Shown: piece after piece, positions 25,811 to 35,294 of the stretch | Layout of the letters: the number at the start of each line of letters is the position of its first letter | How positions within the stretch are numbered: position 1 is the first letter of the stretch | NCBI RefSeq assembly: GCF_025354435.1 | Contig: NZ_JANXMU010000060.1 | Span: forward strand, 1 to 64,000 | Origin: Rhodoferax sp. | Lineage (GTDB): Bacteria > Pseudomonadota > Gammaproteobacteria > Burkholderiales > Burkholderiaceae_C | Length of the DNA stretch: 64,000 bases | Reading direction: 5' to 3' | Translations under genes and position numbers: made by a program | Notes under the pieces: generated by a model | What the model was told of the DNA's origin: nothing | Seen by the model: only the letters and a program-made list of their open reading frames with translations | The model's database searches: none

Positions 25811-27151
25811 ATGTTGGTTCGGGGCATCCTATGTGTGAATTTGGGAGGTGATGGGCATGCCATCAACGACCATCTGACAAACGTCGGCTGGTCGCCCACG
25901 CAGGTTGCAGATCTACCAGCGGCCCAACGGATCCAGGCCCAGAAGCGTTTTCAAGTCGGCCTGCTGATCACGGGTACGGAGCCTACGGTGTCCGATGCTG
26001 CATTGGAAGCCTGCGTCAAGGCCTCCCGTGGGACCGAATGGGTAGCCGTGTGTGCCCCCCAGGCGCTGGAGTCCTCAGGTTTCCGGGATCTGGTTTTGGG
26101 CTTCTTCTTTATTTACCAGACTTTGCCGCTGGACTGTTCTGCCTTGGGATGGTTTCTGGACCACGCGGAGCAGCGTGCCATGCTGCGGCAACGCTATTAC
26201 GCTCCAATGCACTCGGTCGGAGCCCTTGGCATGGTGGGGCACGGGGCGGCCATCACGCATTTGCGCCAGCAGATCCGAAAGGTGGCCATGACGGCGGCCC
26301 CCGTGCTGATCGGTGGTGAAAGCGGTAGTGGCAAAGAGTTGGCGGCGCAAGCCATACACAGGTGTTCGCGGCGCTCTGCCGGGCCGTTTGTTGCGGTTAA
26401 TTGTGGAGCCATTTCACCGTCACTCATCCATTCGGAGTTGTTCGGCCATGAGCGAGGTGCGTTTACGGGTGCGTCGGCACAGCACAGTGGACTGATTGAG
26501 GCCGCCAATGGGGGCACTATTTTTTTGGATGAAATCGGTGATTTACCGCTGGAGCTGCAAACCAATCTGCTGCGCTTTCTGCAGGAAAAAACGATTAACC
26601 GCGTGGGCGCCGTACGCAGCTTAACGGTAGATGTCCGTGTGGTCGCGGCATCCCACATCGACCTTGCCGAAGCTGTGTTGAAGGGGCGGTTCCGGGAGGA
26701 TCTGTACTACCGCTTGAACGTATTGCCCATCGAGGTCCCGCCGCTACGTGGCCGCATCGAGGACGTGCCGGAGCTGGCCGAGCATTTCTTGCGCTGCTGC
26801 ATTAATGAAGGCAGTACCCGTGTTGATGGTTTTCGCCGGTCGGCCATCGCGGCCATGCAGGCACACCATTGGCCGGGTAATGTGCGGGAACTGCACAACC
26901 GGGTAAGGCGTGCGGTAGTAATGGCCGACCAGCGCTTGATCGGGTCGGCCGACCTGGGGTTGACGGCAGCAGAAAAAACCGAAAGTCTTGGTTTGGATGC
27001 TGTCCGAACGGTTGCCGAACGCGATGCCATCAGCCTGGCCCTTGCGCGCGTGGGACACAACGTCACGCTGGCGGCGCGCGAATTGGGTGTTTCACGGATG
27101 ACCCTTTACCGCTTGATGGACAAACACAGCATTGCGCAGTGCGGGCAATAG
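25811..27151 (+). CDS. Sigma-54-dependent activator, VpsR-like layout
   Basis: 446-aa enhancer-binding protein. The N-terminal ~130 residues form a degenerate receiver-like domain in which the usual phospho-acceptor position reads GLLITGTEP, with no obvious aspartate; this is the layout of VpsR-type regulators, some of which respond to c-di-GMP. The AAA+ domain has Walker [19 protein letters not shown], Walker [12 protein letters not shown] and WPGNVREL; the C-terminus is a Fis-type helix-turn-helix ([19 protein letters not shown]). Cotranscribed with the FapF-like gene and facing the sigma-54 promoter of the glycine-rich operon, it is almost certainly that locus's dedicated activator. c-di-GMP binding is inference. 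Confidence 0.85.
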   Translation: MLVRGILCVNLGGDGHAINDHLTNVGWSPTQVADLPAAQRIQAQKRFQVGLLITGTEPTVSDAALEACVKASRGTEWVAVCAPQALESSGFRDLVLGFFFIYQTLPLDCSALGWFLDHAEQRAMLRQRYYAPMHSVGALGMVGHGAAITHLRQQIRKVAMTAAPVLIGGESGSGKELAAQAIHRCSRRSAGPFVAVNCGAISPSLIHSELFGHERGAFTGASAQHSGLIEAANGGTIFLDEIGDLPLELQTNLLRFLQEKTINRVGAVRSLTVDVRVVAASHIDLAEAVLKGRFREDLYYRLNVLPIEVPPLRGRIEDVPELAEHFLRCCINEGSTRVDGFRRSAIAAMQAHHWPGNVRELHNRVRRAVVMADQRLIGSADLGLTAAEKTESLGLDAVRTVAERDAISLALARVGHNVTLAARELGVSRMTLYRLMDKHSIAQCGQ

Positions 27152-27316
27152 CCTGCGACAGCGGTCAGCGCTAGAAAACCCCCAAGGACCTGCGTGCTAA
27201 ATAGCCAATGGACGCGCAGCGTGGCCGCAACGGGAGTTTCGGGGTCTGCTTGATGTACGGATAACAAATGTGTGAAGTGGCGAATCGGCACCAGCGCACC
27301 CGGATAATCCCCCGAT

Positions 27317-30300
27317 ATGTTGAAAATCGAGTTCCCCGAATCCCTGCCCGTATCCGCCAAGCGCGACGAGATCATGGAGGCCATTGCGCAGCACCAGGTT
27401 GTCATTGTTTGCGGCGAAACCGGCTCCGGTAAAACCACGCAGTTGCCCAAAATCGCCCTGGCCATGGGGCGCGGCAAGCTGAACCATCCCGGCGCACGCG
27501 GCCACCTCATCGGCCACACCCAGCCACGGCGGATTGCCGCCAGTTCGGTGGCCAAGCGGATTGCCGAAGAGCTAAAAACCCCGCTGGGCGATGTGGTGGG
27601 TTTCAAGGTGCGCTTCCAGGACCGGCTGGGGCGCGATGCCTCGGTGAAGCTGATGACCGACGGCATTTTGCTGGCCGAGACGCAGACCGACCCTTTGCTG
27701 CAGGCCTACGACACGCTGATCATCGACGAGGCGCACGAGCGCAGCCTGAACATCGACTTTTTGCTGGGCTACCTGCGCCAGATCCTGCCGCGCAGGCCGG
27801 ATCTGAAGGTCATCGTCACCTCGGCCACCATCGACGCGGACAGGTTTTCCAAACACTTTGAATCGCGCCAGGGCCCCGCGCCGGTGATCATGGTGTCGGG
27901 CCGGATGTTCCCGGTGGAACAGCGGTACCGGCCCTTCGAGGAAAGCCGTGAATACGGGCTGAACGACGCGATTGCCGATGGCGTGGACGAGCTGTGGCGC
28001 GACCCGCACAACGCGGGCGATATCCTGATCTTTTTGCCCGGCGAGCGCGAAATCCGCGAAGCCGCCGACCACCTGCGCAAGCACGTAAGCCACCAGCCGC
28101 TGTACCGCAGCGCCGAGGTGCTGCCGCTGTTTGCCCGCCTGAGCCCCGCCGAGCAGGACCGCATTTTTGACAACCACGGCGACCGCCGCATCGTGCTGGC
28201 TACCAACGTGGCCGAAACCTCCCTCACCGTCCCAGGCACTAGATACGTCATTGACGCAGGTACGGCGCGCATCAAGCGCTATTCATTCCGCAGCAAGGTG
28301 GAGCAACTGCTGGTGGAGCCGGTCAGCCAGTCTTCGGCCAACCAGCGCGCCGGGCGCTGCGGGCGGGTGGCCAACGGCATCTGCATCCGGCTGTACGACG
28401 AGGTGGATTTCAATGGCCGCCCGCGCTTTACCGACCCCGAAATCCTGCGCAGTTCCCTTGCGGGCGTGATCTTGCGCATGAAGTCGTTGCACCTGGGCGT
28501 GGTGGACGACTTTCCTTTTCTGGAGCGCCCCTCCAGCCGCGCGATTGCCGACGGCTACCAACTCCTTAACGAGCTGGGCGCGGTGGACGATGTGAACGAG
28601 CTCACCGGCATGGGCAAAGAGCTGGCCAAGCTGCCGCTCGACCCCCGCGTGGGCCGCATGATTCTGGAAGCCCGTGACCGGCAGGCGCTGGACGAGGTGC
28701 TGGTGATCGCCAGCGCCCTGAGCGTGCAGGACGTGCGCGACCGCCCCATGGACATGCAGGCCCAGGCCGACCAGGCGCACGCCAAGTTTGACGACGACCG
28801 TAGCGAATTCAGTGGCTATTTAAATTTGTGGAAGTGGATCAACGATGCACGGGGCGGGGAGGGTGCGCACAAACTCAGCAATCGCCAGTACGAGCAGTTG
28901 TTGCGGCAAAACTTCGTCAATATCCGCCGCGTGCGCGAGTGGCGCGACATTTACAGCCAGCTGCACACCGTGGTGGCCGAGCACAAATGGCGCTTGAACG
29001 CGGCCCCGGCCAGCTACGAGCAAATCCATTTGTCCATGCTGTCCGGCCTGCTGGGCAACATTGGCTGGAAGACCGAAGGGGACGAAGTCGCGCAGACCGA
29101 GTACCTGGGCGCGCGTGGCATCAAGTTCCACCGCCACCCCGGGGCGCACCTGCGCAAGAAGCCGGGCCGCTGGATCGTGGTGGCCGAGCTGGTGGAAACC
29201 ACGCGCCTGTTTGGCCGCGGCATTGCGGGCATCGAGCCGCAGTGGGTAGAGCAGGTGGCCGGCCATTTGCTCAAAAAGCAGTTGCTCGACCCGCACTGGG
29301 AAAAGAAGGCCAGCGAGGTCACCGCGCTGGAGCGGGCCACGCTGTACGGCATCGTGATCTACAGCGGCCGCCGCGCCAACTTTGGCCGCGTGGACCCGGT
29401 GGGGGCACGCGAGATCTTCATTCGCGAAGCCCTGGTGCAGGGCCAGTGGGACTGCAAGTTCCCGTTTCTGGAGGCCAACCTCAAGCTCATCAAACTGGTG
29501 GAAGACCTGGAGCACAAAGCCCGCAGGCAAGACGTGCTGGTGGACGACGAGCTGATCTACGCTTTCTACGACCAGCAACTGCCCGCCGATGTGTATGGCG
29601 GCGCTAGCTTCGAGCGCTGGTACAAGGAAGCGCTGCAGCACAACCCCAAGCTCCTGCTGCTGACCCGCGAGGAGCTGATGCGCCACGAGGCGGCGGGCAT
29701 CACCACCCAGTCGTTCCCCAAGACCATCCGCCTGGGCGGTGTGGACTGCGCGGCCACCTATTTGCACGAGCCGGGCGATGCCAAAGACGGCCTGACCGTG
29801 ACCGTGCCGCTGTTCGTGCTGAACCAGGTGAACGACGAACGCTGCGAATGGCTGGTGCCCGGCATGCTCAAAGACAAGGTGCAGGCGCTGATCAAAACCC
29901 TGCACCAGCGCCCGCGCTCGCGTCTGGTGCCGTTGCCCGAAACCGCCCGCACCATGGCCGAGACGTTGAACACGCCCGAGATATTCGGCCAGGGCCCGCT
30001 GGTCGATGCGGTGCTGAAGCTGGTGCGTGCCGCCACTTCGCTGGACATCGCCCGCGCCGACATCAAGGCCGACATGCTCAGCCCGCACATGTTCATGCAC
30101 TTCCGCGTGGTGGACGAGCATGGCCGCCAGCTGGGCACGGGCCGCAACCTGGGCGCGCTGAAGGCCGAGCTGGGCGCGCAGGCGCGCGGGGCCTTCCAGG
30201 CGCTGGCAGGTTTGAAGATGGCCCAAAATGCCGCCGCGCCCATTCTTAAGAAAAATCAGCCTCTAGCCCATACAGAATATACACAAGTAGCTATTAAAAT

Positions 30301-31198
30301 AGTAGCTAAGCCTGCTGCCCCCGACAACCAGCGCTACACCGCCTGGACCTTCGGTGAGCTGCCCGAGCTGCTGGAAATCCAGAAGGGCGGCCAGACGCTG
30401 ATTGGCTACCCCGGCCTGATCGACGCGGGGGATGCCGTCACCATCGAGGTCTTCGACGAGCCCGAAGTAGCGGCAGCCAAGCACCGCGCAGGCCTGCGCC
30501 GCCTGTTCTCGCTGCAAATCAAGGATGCGCTGAAGTACCTGGAAAAGAACATCCCCGACCTGCAAAAAATGGCCGTGGTCTACATGCAGGTGGGCAAAAA
30601 CGCCGACGGCTCGGGCGGCGGCACCATCGAGGAGCTGCGCGCGCAAATCATCGACGTGGCGCTGGACCGCGCCTTTTTGCTCGACCCGCTGCCCACCGAC
30701 GAGTTCGCCTTCAAGCGCCGCATCGACGAAGGCCGGGGCCGCCTGACCCTGATCGCCAACGAGGTGGCGCGCCTGGCACTGACGGTATTGACCGAGTACG
30801 GCACCGCCGCCCGCAAGATCAAGGACACCAAGAACGCCCCCGAGGCCACGGCGGATGCCGCCCAGCAGCTGGCCCGCCTGATTCCCAAGCGCTTTTTGGC
30901 CAGCACCCCGTGGCCCGCGCTGCAGCACACCGCCCGCTACCTCAAGGCCATCACCGCTCGGTTGGACAAGTACCGCGCCGACCCGGCGCGCGATGCCGCC
31001 CGCATGCTGGAGCTGCGCCCGCAAGAGCAGCGCTACTGGCGGCTGGTGGCCGAGCGCAAGGGCGTGGCGGATGCCCGCATGCAGGAATTCCGCTGGCTGC
31101 TGGAAGAGCTGCGTGTGAGCTTCTTCGCGCAGGAGTTGAAAACCCCGCAACCCATCAGCGTCAAACGGCTGGACAAAGCCTGGGCGCAGTTGGGCTAG
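27317..31198 (+). CDS. hrpA: ATP-dependent RNA helicase HrpA
   Basis: 1293-aa DEAH-box helicase, the usual HrpA size; it has been linked to rescue of stalled ribosomes in E. coli. Motif I GETGSGKTTQLPK, motif II DEAHERS, motif III SATIDADRF, motif VI QRAGRCGR, then the helicase-associated and OB-fold domains and the long HrpA-specific C-terminal DUF3418 region. The ATG at 27317 directly precedes the conserved start. Codons ~981-997 are encoded by a copy of the dispersed repeat (KNQPLAHTEYTQVAIKIVAK), in frame within the C-terminal region, without stopping translation. Stand-alone gene; a repeat follows its stop. Confidence 0.95.
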   Translation: MLKIEFPESLPVSAKRDEIMEAIAQHQVVIVCGETGSGKTTQLPKIALAMGRGKLNHPGARGHLIGHTQPRRIAASSVAKRIAEELKTPLGDVVGFKVRFQDRLGRDASVKLMTDGILLAETQTDPLLQAYDTLIIDEAHERSLNIDFLLGYLRQILPRRPDLKVIVTSATIDADRFSKHFESRQGPAPVIMVSGRMFPVEQRYRPFEESREYGLNDAIADGVDELWRDPHNAGDILIFLPGEREIREAADHLRKHVSHQPLYRSAEVLPLFARLSPAEQDRIFDNHGDRRIVLATNVAETSLTVPGTRYVIDAGTARIKRYSFRSKVEQLLVEPVSQSSANQRAGRCGRVANGICIRLYDEVDFNGRPRFTDPEILRSSLAGVILRMKSLHLGVVDDFPFLERPSSRAIADGYQLLNELGAVDDVNELTGMGKELAKLPLDPRVGRMILEARDRQALDEVLVIASALSVQDVRDRPMDMQAQADQAHAKFDDDRSEFSGYLNLWKWINDARGGEGAHKLSNRQYEQLLRQNFVNIRRVREWRDIYSQLHTVVAEHKWRLNAAPASYEQIHLSMLSGLLGNIGWKTEGDEVAQTEYLGARGIKFHRHPGAHLRKKPGRWIVVAELVETTRLFGRGIAGIEPQWVEQVAGHLLKKQLLDPHWEKKASEVTALERATLYGIVIYSGRRANFGRVDPVGAREIFIREALVQGQWDCKFPFLEANLKLIKLVEDLEHKARRQDVLVDDELIYAFYDQQLPADVYGGASFERWYKEALQHNPKLLLLTREELMRHEAAGITTQSFPKTIRLGGVDCAATYLHEPGDAKDGLTVTVPLFVLNQVNDERCEWLVPGMLKDKVQALIKTLHQRPRSRLVPLPETARTMAETLNTPEIFGQGPLVDAVLKLVRAATSLDIARADIKADMLSPHMFMHFRVVDEHGRQLGTGRNLGALKAELGAQARGAFQALAGLKMAQNAAAPILKKNQPLAHTEYTQVAIKIVAKPAAPDNQRYTAWTFGELPELLEIQKGGQTLIGYPGLIDAGDAVTIEVFDEPEVAAAKHRAGLRRLFSLQIKDALKYLEKNIPDLQKMAVVYMQVGKNADGSGGGTIEELRAQIIDVALDRAFLLDPLPTDEFAFKRRIDEGRGRLTLIANEVARLALTVLTEYGTAARKIKDTKNAPEATADAAQQLARLIPKRFLASTPWPALQHTARYLKAITARLDKYRADPARDAARMLELRPQEQRYWRLVAERKGVADARMQEFRWLLEELRVSFFAQELKTPQPISVKRLDKAWAQLG
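30259..30307 (+). repeat. Dispersed ~50-bp repeat, copy 5, inside hrpA
   Basis: GCCTCTAGCCCATACAGA...GTAGCTATTAAAATAGTAGCT, clearly the same family as the intergenic copies. Here TAGCGC has become TAGCCC and the inverted repeat is weakened. It is read through as part of the helicase. Confidence 0.8.
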
Positions 31199-31200
31199 GG

Positions 31201-31250
31201 TGCTACTGTTTTAAGAGCTGCTTGTGCTGGTGGGATGAGCGCTAGCGGCT
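31201..31250 (-). repeat. Dispersed ~50-bp repeat, copy 6, 3' of hrpA
   Basis: TGCTACTGTTTTAAGAGCTG...AGCGCTAGCGGCT followed by TATTTTTTAT. AGCTGC and GCGGCT can pair, and the T-rich end makes it a likely hrpA terminator. Confidence 0.7.
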
Positions 31251-31299
31251 TATTTTTTATAAATTTCACCAGCCCGGTGTAAAAAGTCTAAATATTTTT

Positions 31300-31364
31300 A
31301 CCCGGGTTTAACTTGTGCCTTGTTATATCCGGGTAGAATTAGTTTATTATTTTTAACCCGGATA
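31300..31364. promoter_or_regulatory. Three ACCCGG boxes upstream of DUF2239 gene
   Basis: ACCCGGGT (31300-31307, self-complementary), TATCCGGGT (31326-31334) and ACCCGGATA (31356-31364). The last two form a 9-bp inverted repeat with a 21-base spacer ending 5 bases before the ATG. Probably operator half-sites of an unidentified regulator, or an RNA hairpin covering the ribosome-binding region. Confidence 0.5.
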
Positions 31365-31369
31365 AAACT

Positions 31370-32005
31370 ATGGCTTGGTTGGACACACTCTGTACCGCCT
31401 TTGAAGGCGAGTACTGCATCGCCAGAGGCCCCCTGCGCGACGTGGCCCCGCGCGCCAAGGCGGCGGCCGACCTGGCGGCAGACAGCTCGGCACCGCTGCC
31501 CTTGCTGGTCTTCGCGGATGCCAGCAGCGAGACCATCGAGCTGGACTGGCGCAGCACGCTGGACGTGTTTACGGCGCGGCTGGAGCGGCAGGCGCAAGCG
31601 CTGGATGCCTTGGCCCCGCCCGAACCCATGGACGTACCTGCACCCGATACCGACGCACCGCGCGGCCCTGGCCGCCCCAAGCTGGGCGTGGTAGCCCGCG
31701 AGGTCACGCTGCTGCCGCGCCATTGGGAGTGGTTGGCCACGCAGCCGGGCGGGGCATCGGTGGCATTGCGCAAACTGGTGGAGCTGGCGCAGCGCCAGTC
31801 GCAGGCCCAAGACCAGGTACGGCGCACTACCGAGGTGGCGTACAAATTCATGTCCACCATGGCGGGCCACCTGCCGGGCTTTGAAGAGGCCAGCCGGGCG
31901 CTGTTTGCCCATGACCTGGCCGGGTTCATCGCACGGATCGCCGACTGGCCGGTCGACGTGCAGGCCCATCTGCACAACATCCTGGCCGAGGCGTGGCAGG
32001 CATGA
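31370..32005 (+). CDS. DUF2239 family protein
   Basis: 211-aa cytoplasmic protein of the uncharacterised DUF2239 family, recognised by its middle motif GRPKLGVVAREVTLLPRHW and the following PGGASVALRKLVE, typical of the family; the N-terminal part (CTAFEGEYCIARGPL) also fits. The reaction is unknown. The ATG at 31370 lies inside an array of ACCCGG boxes, so expression is probably regulated. Its stop overlaps the start of a MATE exporter gene (ATGA), tying the two together; a role in a response involving an exported compound is only a guess. Confidence 0.85.
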   Translation: MAWLDTLCTAFEGEYCIARGPLRDVAPRAKAAADLAADSSAPLPLLVFADASSETIELDWRSTLDVFTARLERQAQALDALAPPEPMDVPAPDTDAPRGPGRPKLGVVAREVTLLPRHWEWLATQPGGASVALRKLVELAQRQSQAQDQVRRTTEVAYKFMSTMAGHLPGFEEASRALFAHDLAGFIARIADWPVDVQAHLHNILAEAWQA

Positions 32006-33375
32006 ACCGCGTACTGTCTACCGCTGCCGCCCCTGTGCCCAAGCCGCTGTGGAAGGTGTACCTGGCGTTTCTGGTGCCCATGATTGCCAGCAACTTTCTG
32101 CAGGCGCTGTCGGGCACCGTCAACAACATCTACCTGGGCCAGATGCTGGGCGTGGGGGCGATGGCCTCGGTGTCGGCGTTCTTTCCGGTGCTGTTTTTCC
32201 TGATCGCTTTCATGATCGGCCTTGGGGCCGGCGCCGCCGTGCTGATCGGCCAGGCCTGGGGTGCCAAGGACCTGGAGCGCGTCAAGGCGGTGGCGGGCAC
32301 CACGCTGATGGTGGGTGTCTGCGCCGGGCTGGTGGTGGCGGTGTTTGGCGGCGGCTTCACCCCCGGCCTGCTGCGCGCTTTAGCCACCCCGGCAGACATC
32401 CTGCCCGGTGCGGTGGCCTACGCTCGGGTGATGTTGGTGGCGGCACCGGCAGTGTTTACCTTCTTGCTGGTCACCTCCATGCTGCGCGGCGTGGGCGACA
32501 CCACCACACCGTTGAAAACGCTGTTGATCTCCACGGCCATCGGTCTGCTGGTCACGCCCGCGCTGATCCGTGGCTGGGGCGGCTTGCCGCAAATGGGTGT
32601 GGCCAGCGGTGCCTACGCCGCGGGCCTTGGATTTGTGGTGGCTATGGCCTGGACGGCCTGGTCGCTGCGCCGCGCCGGGCATGTGTTGGCGCCCAACGCT
32701 AGCTTCTGGCCGCACTTGCGCATCGACCGGGCCATTCTGGCCAAGGTGTTGCGCATTGGTCTGCCGACGGGGTTGTCGATGATCACTATCTCCATCGCAG
32801 AAATCGCCGTGCTGTTTCTGGTGAACCGCTTTGGTTCGCAGGCTACGGCGGCGTATGGCGCGGTGAACCAGATCGTGTCGTACGTGCAGTTTCCGGCCAT
32901 CTCGATCGCCATCACCGCGTCCATCCTGGGAGCCCAGGCGATTGGTGCCGGGCGTGGCCATACCTTGGGGCAGATTGCCCGCACCGGCATCTGGCTCAAC
33001 CTGCTGCTGACCGGTGCGCTGGTGCTGCTGGGCTATGTGTTTTCGCGCAGCATTCTGGGGTTGTTCATCACCGACGGGCAGGTGGTGGATATGGCGCAAA
33101 CGCTGCTGCACATCATGCTGTGGAGCAGTGTGGTGATGGGGATGTCAATGGTGCTGTCGGGCCTGATGCGCGCCAGCGGCACCGTGCTGGTGCCTACGCT
33201 GCTGACCATGCTGGCGATTGCCGGGGTGGAGATTCCTGTGGCTTGGGTGCTGAGCGGCATCTACGGCCTGAACGGCATTTGGGCGGCCTACCCGGTGGCA
33301 TTTTTGGCCATGCTGGCCATGCAAACCGCGTACTACCGGTTGGTGTGGCGCAAAAAGCCCATCCACGCGCTGTGA
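32002..33375 (+). CDS. MATE family efflux transporter
   Basis: 457-aa inner-membrane protein with about twelve hydrophobic segments in two homologous halves, typical of MATE multidrug or metabolite exporters driven by Na+ or H+. Landmarks are VPMIASNFLQALSGTVNNIY in the first helix and VMLVAAPAVFTFLLVTSMLRG in the sixth. The start ATG overlaps the DUF2239 stop. The substrate cannot be read from sequence. The pairing with DUF2239 and its boxed promoter suggests regulated export rather than housekeeping. Confidence 0.93.
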   Translation: MNRVLSTAAAPVPKPLWKVYLAFLVPMIASNFLQALSGTVNNIYLGQMLGVGAMASVSAFFPVLFFLIAFMIGLGAGAAVLIGQAWGAKDLERVKAVAGTTLMVGVCAGLVVAVFGGGFTPGLLRALATPADILPGAVAYARVMLVAAPAVFTFLLVTSMLRGVGDTTTPLKTLLISTAIGLLVTPALIRGWGGLPQMGVASGAYAAGLGFVVAMAWTAWSLRRAGHVLAPNASFWPHLRIDRAILAKVLRIGLPTGLSMITISIAEIAVLFLVNRFGSQATAAYGAVNQIVSYVQFPAISIAITASILGAQAIGAGRGHTLGQIARTGIWLNLLLTGALVLLGYVFSRSILGLFITDGQVVDMAQTLLHIMLWSSVVMGMSMVLSGLMRASGTVLVPTLLTMLAIAGVEIPVAWVLSGIYGLNGIWAAYPVAFLAMLAMQTAYYRLVWRKKPIHAL

Positions 33376-33466
33376 AGTCGGCGTACCCGCACGGGGCATG
33401 AAATTGCCGTAGATCGGGGGGCAGCCGCTTTACATTGGACTCTTCTGACCTTATAGGGGGCGATAA

Positions 33467-34255
33467 ATGTTGCAACGCTTCTGCGCCGCCATGGCATTGG
33501 CATCCAGCATGGCTGTTGCGGCAGCAGATGGACCGCTCTGCCCCGACCACCCGATCCGCTTTGCCTTCTTTGAGATGGGGGCGCTCTACAGCCGGGGCGT
33601 GGGTATCGACAAAGACCTGGTCGAGGCGCTGCAAAAGCGCTCGGGCTGCACGTTTTCGGCGGCGGTCCAGCCCCGGGCCCGCACCTGGCTGGAGCTGGAG
33701 CGGGGTAATCTGGACATGACCGCATCCGCCCTGAGCACGCCCGCCCGCGAGAAGTTCACCTGGTTTGCCGACTACTTTGTAGACCGCAACAGCCTGTTAC
33801 TGCGTACCGAGCTACCCGCAACCGTGTTGTCGTTGGCGGATCTGGTGGCCGACAATCGCGTCCGCTTGGGTGTGGTGCGCGGCTTTGTGCACGGCGCGGG
33901 GCTGGATGTATTGGTAGCGGAATTGCGCAGCCAGGGGCGACTGGAGGAGGTGGAGGATCAAGAGACGTTGTACCGCATGCTGGCGGTGCGGCGCTTTGAC
34001 GCCATCTTTGGCTACCCCTATGTATACGTCCAGTACCTGGACCAGAACCAGATCGGCGACAAGGTCCGGGCGGTGGAATTGACGACGCTGCCCACCACCC
34101 GCAACTACCTGGCCTTGTCGCGCAAGGCGTTTACCCAGTCGCAGGCGCAGCGTTGGCAGGAATTGCTCAACACCATGCGCGCCGACGGCAGCTTGCAGGC
34201 TATTTTCCAAAAGCACCTAGGCTCCGCGGCGGCGCACACGATGCTGAAATACTAG
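33467..34255 (+). CDS. Periplasmic solute-binding protein, family 3
   Basis: 262-aa exported protein of the amino-acid-type (SBP_bac_3) binding-protein fold. Signal peptide MLQRFCAAMALASSMAVAAA; then the two-lobe pattern, with ALYSRGVGIDKDLVEAL, GNLDMTASALSTPAREKFTW and RLGVVRGFVHGAG. AGGGGG precedes the ATG. No permease or ATPase gene lies near, so it may be an orphan sensor or binding protein rather than part of a transporter. Ligand unknown. Confidence 0.82.
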   Translation: MLQRFCAAMALASSMAVAAADGPLCPDHPIRFAFFEMGALYSRGVGIDKDLVEALQKRSGCTFSAAVQPRARTWLELERGNLDMTASALSTPAREKFTWFADYFVDRNSLLLRTELPATVLSLADLVADNRVRLGVVRGFVHGAGLDVLVAELRSQGRLEEVEDQETLYRMLAVRRFDAIFGYPYVYVQYLDQNQIGDKVRAVELTTLPTTRNYLALSRKAFTQSQAQRWQELLNTMRADGSLQAIFQKHLGSAAAHTMLKY

Positions 34256-34262
34256 TCAAATT

Positions 34263-34312
34263 GGCATGTAGCGCATGTATTACCTACACGAGTAGCTATC
34301 AAAATAGGTATT
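34263..34312 (+). repeat. Dispersed ~50-bp repeat, copy 7
   Basis: GGCATGTAGCGCATGTATTA...GTAGCTATCAAAATAGGT, 3' of the binding-protein gene but in the opposite orientation to most 3' copies. The remaining ~200 bases up to bdhA show no second gene; a promoter for bdhA must lie there but none is distinctive. Confidence 0.75.
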
Positions 34313-34509
34313 GATGAGCAGGAAGGGTTAGGGTGGTTCGGTATGAAAATTGCGTCTTCTTATGTGCCAAAGACACCGGTCGCCCAAAATGTTACAAACC
34401 TTCTGCCGTGCGCGAAGTAATGCAAAGAATATTTTTGTATGCAGCCTGGTAAGGCGCATGGCACTATAGTTTCCCTAGATTCATTTTTCTCAACCACAGG
34501 ATTATTCTC

Positions 34510-35280
34510 ATGCTGAACGGAAAAACTGCACTCGTCACCGGCTCCACAAGCGGTATCGGTCTGGGCATCGCACTCGAACTCGCCAAGCAAGGCGCGAACA
34601 TTATCTTGAATGGCTTTGGCGACCACACCGGCCCCAAGGCTGAGGTCGAGGCACTGGGTGTCAAGGTAGGTTACAGCGGTGCCGACATGAGCAAGCCTGC
34701 CGAGATTGCTGCCATGATTGCCTACGCCGATGCCGAGTTCGGCGGCGTGGATATTCTGGTCAATAACGCCGGCATCCAGTACGTGGCACCGATTGAAGAG
34801 TTTCCGATTGAAAAGTGGGATTCCATCATCGCCATCAACCTGAGCGCGGCTTTCCACGCGACACGCCTGGTGATTCCGGGCATGCGTGCCAAAAACTGGG
34901 GCCGCGTGATCAGCATTGCGTCCGCCCATGGCCTGGTCGGTTCGGCCCAAAAAGTGGCTTATGTGGCCGCCAAGCACGGCATCGTGGGCATGACCAAGGT
35001 GGTGGCCCTGGAAACCGCCCAGACCGGCATCACCGTCAACGCTATTTGCCCCGGCTGGGTACACACCCCGCTGGTGCAAAAGCAGATCGAGGACCGCGCG
35101 GCGGCTGAAAAAATGACAGTTGAGCAAGCCACCAAAGAACTGCTGCAAGAAAAAGAACCTTCGTTGCAATTCACTACCGTCGAACAACTGGGTGGCCTGG
35201 CCGTGTTCATGTGTTCCCCCGCGGCCGACAACATCCGGGGCGTGGCCTGGGCGGCAGATGGCGGCTGGACCGCCCAGTAA
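34510..35280 (+). CDS. bdhA: 3-hydroxybutyrate dehydrogenase
   Basis: 256-aa SDR enzyme oxidising (R)-3-hydroxybutyrate to acetoacetate with NAD+, part of polyhydroxybutyrate and ketone-body use, cytoplasmic. Visible: [12 protein letters not shown] cofactor motif, NNAG at 85-88, catalytic S138, Y151 and K155 (YVAAK), and the family hallmark [20 protein letters not shown] lies 8 bases before the ATG. The acetoacetate decarboxylase gene follows after 14 bases, so the pair turns 3-hydroxybutyrate into acetoacetate and then acetone plus CO2. Confidence 0.94.
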   Translation: MLNGKTALVTGSTSGIGLGIALELAKQGANIILNGFGDHTGPKAEVEALGVKVGYSGADMSKPAEIAAMIAYADAEFGGVDILVNNAGIQYVAPIEEFPIEKWDSIIAINLSAAFHATRLVIPGMRAKNWGRVISIASAHGLVGSAQKVAYVAAKHGIVGMTKVVALETAQTGITVNAICPGWVHTPLVQKQIEDRAAAEKMTVEQATKELLQEKEPSLQFTTVEQLGGLAVFMCSPAADNIRGVAWAADGGWTAQ

Positions 35281-35294
35281 GGCGCAACAGCACC

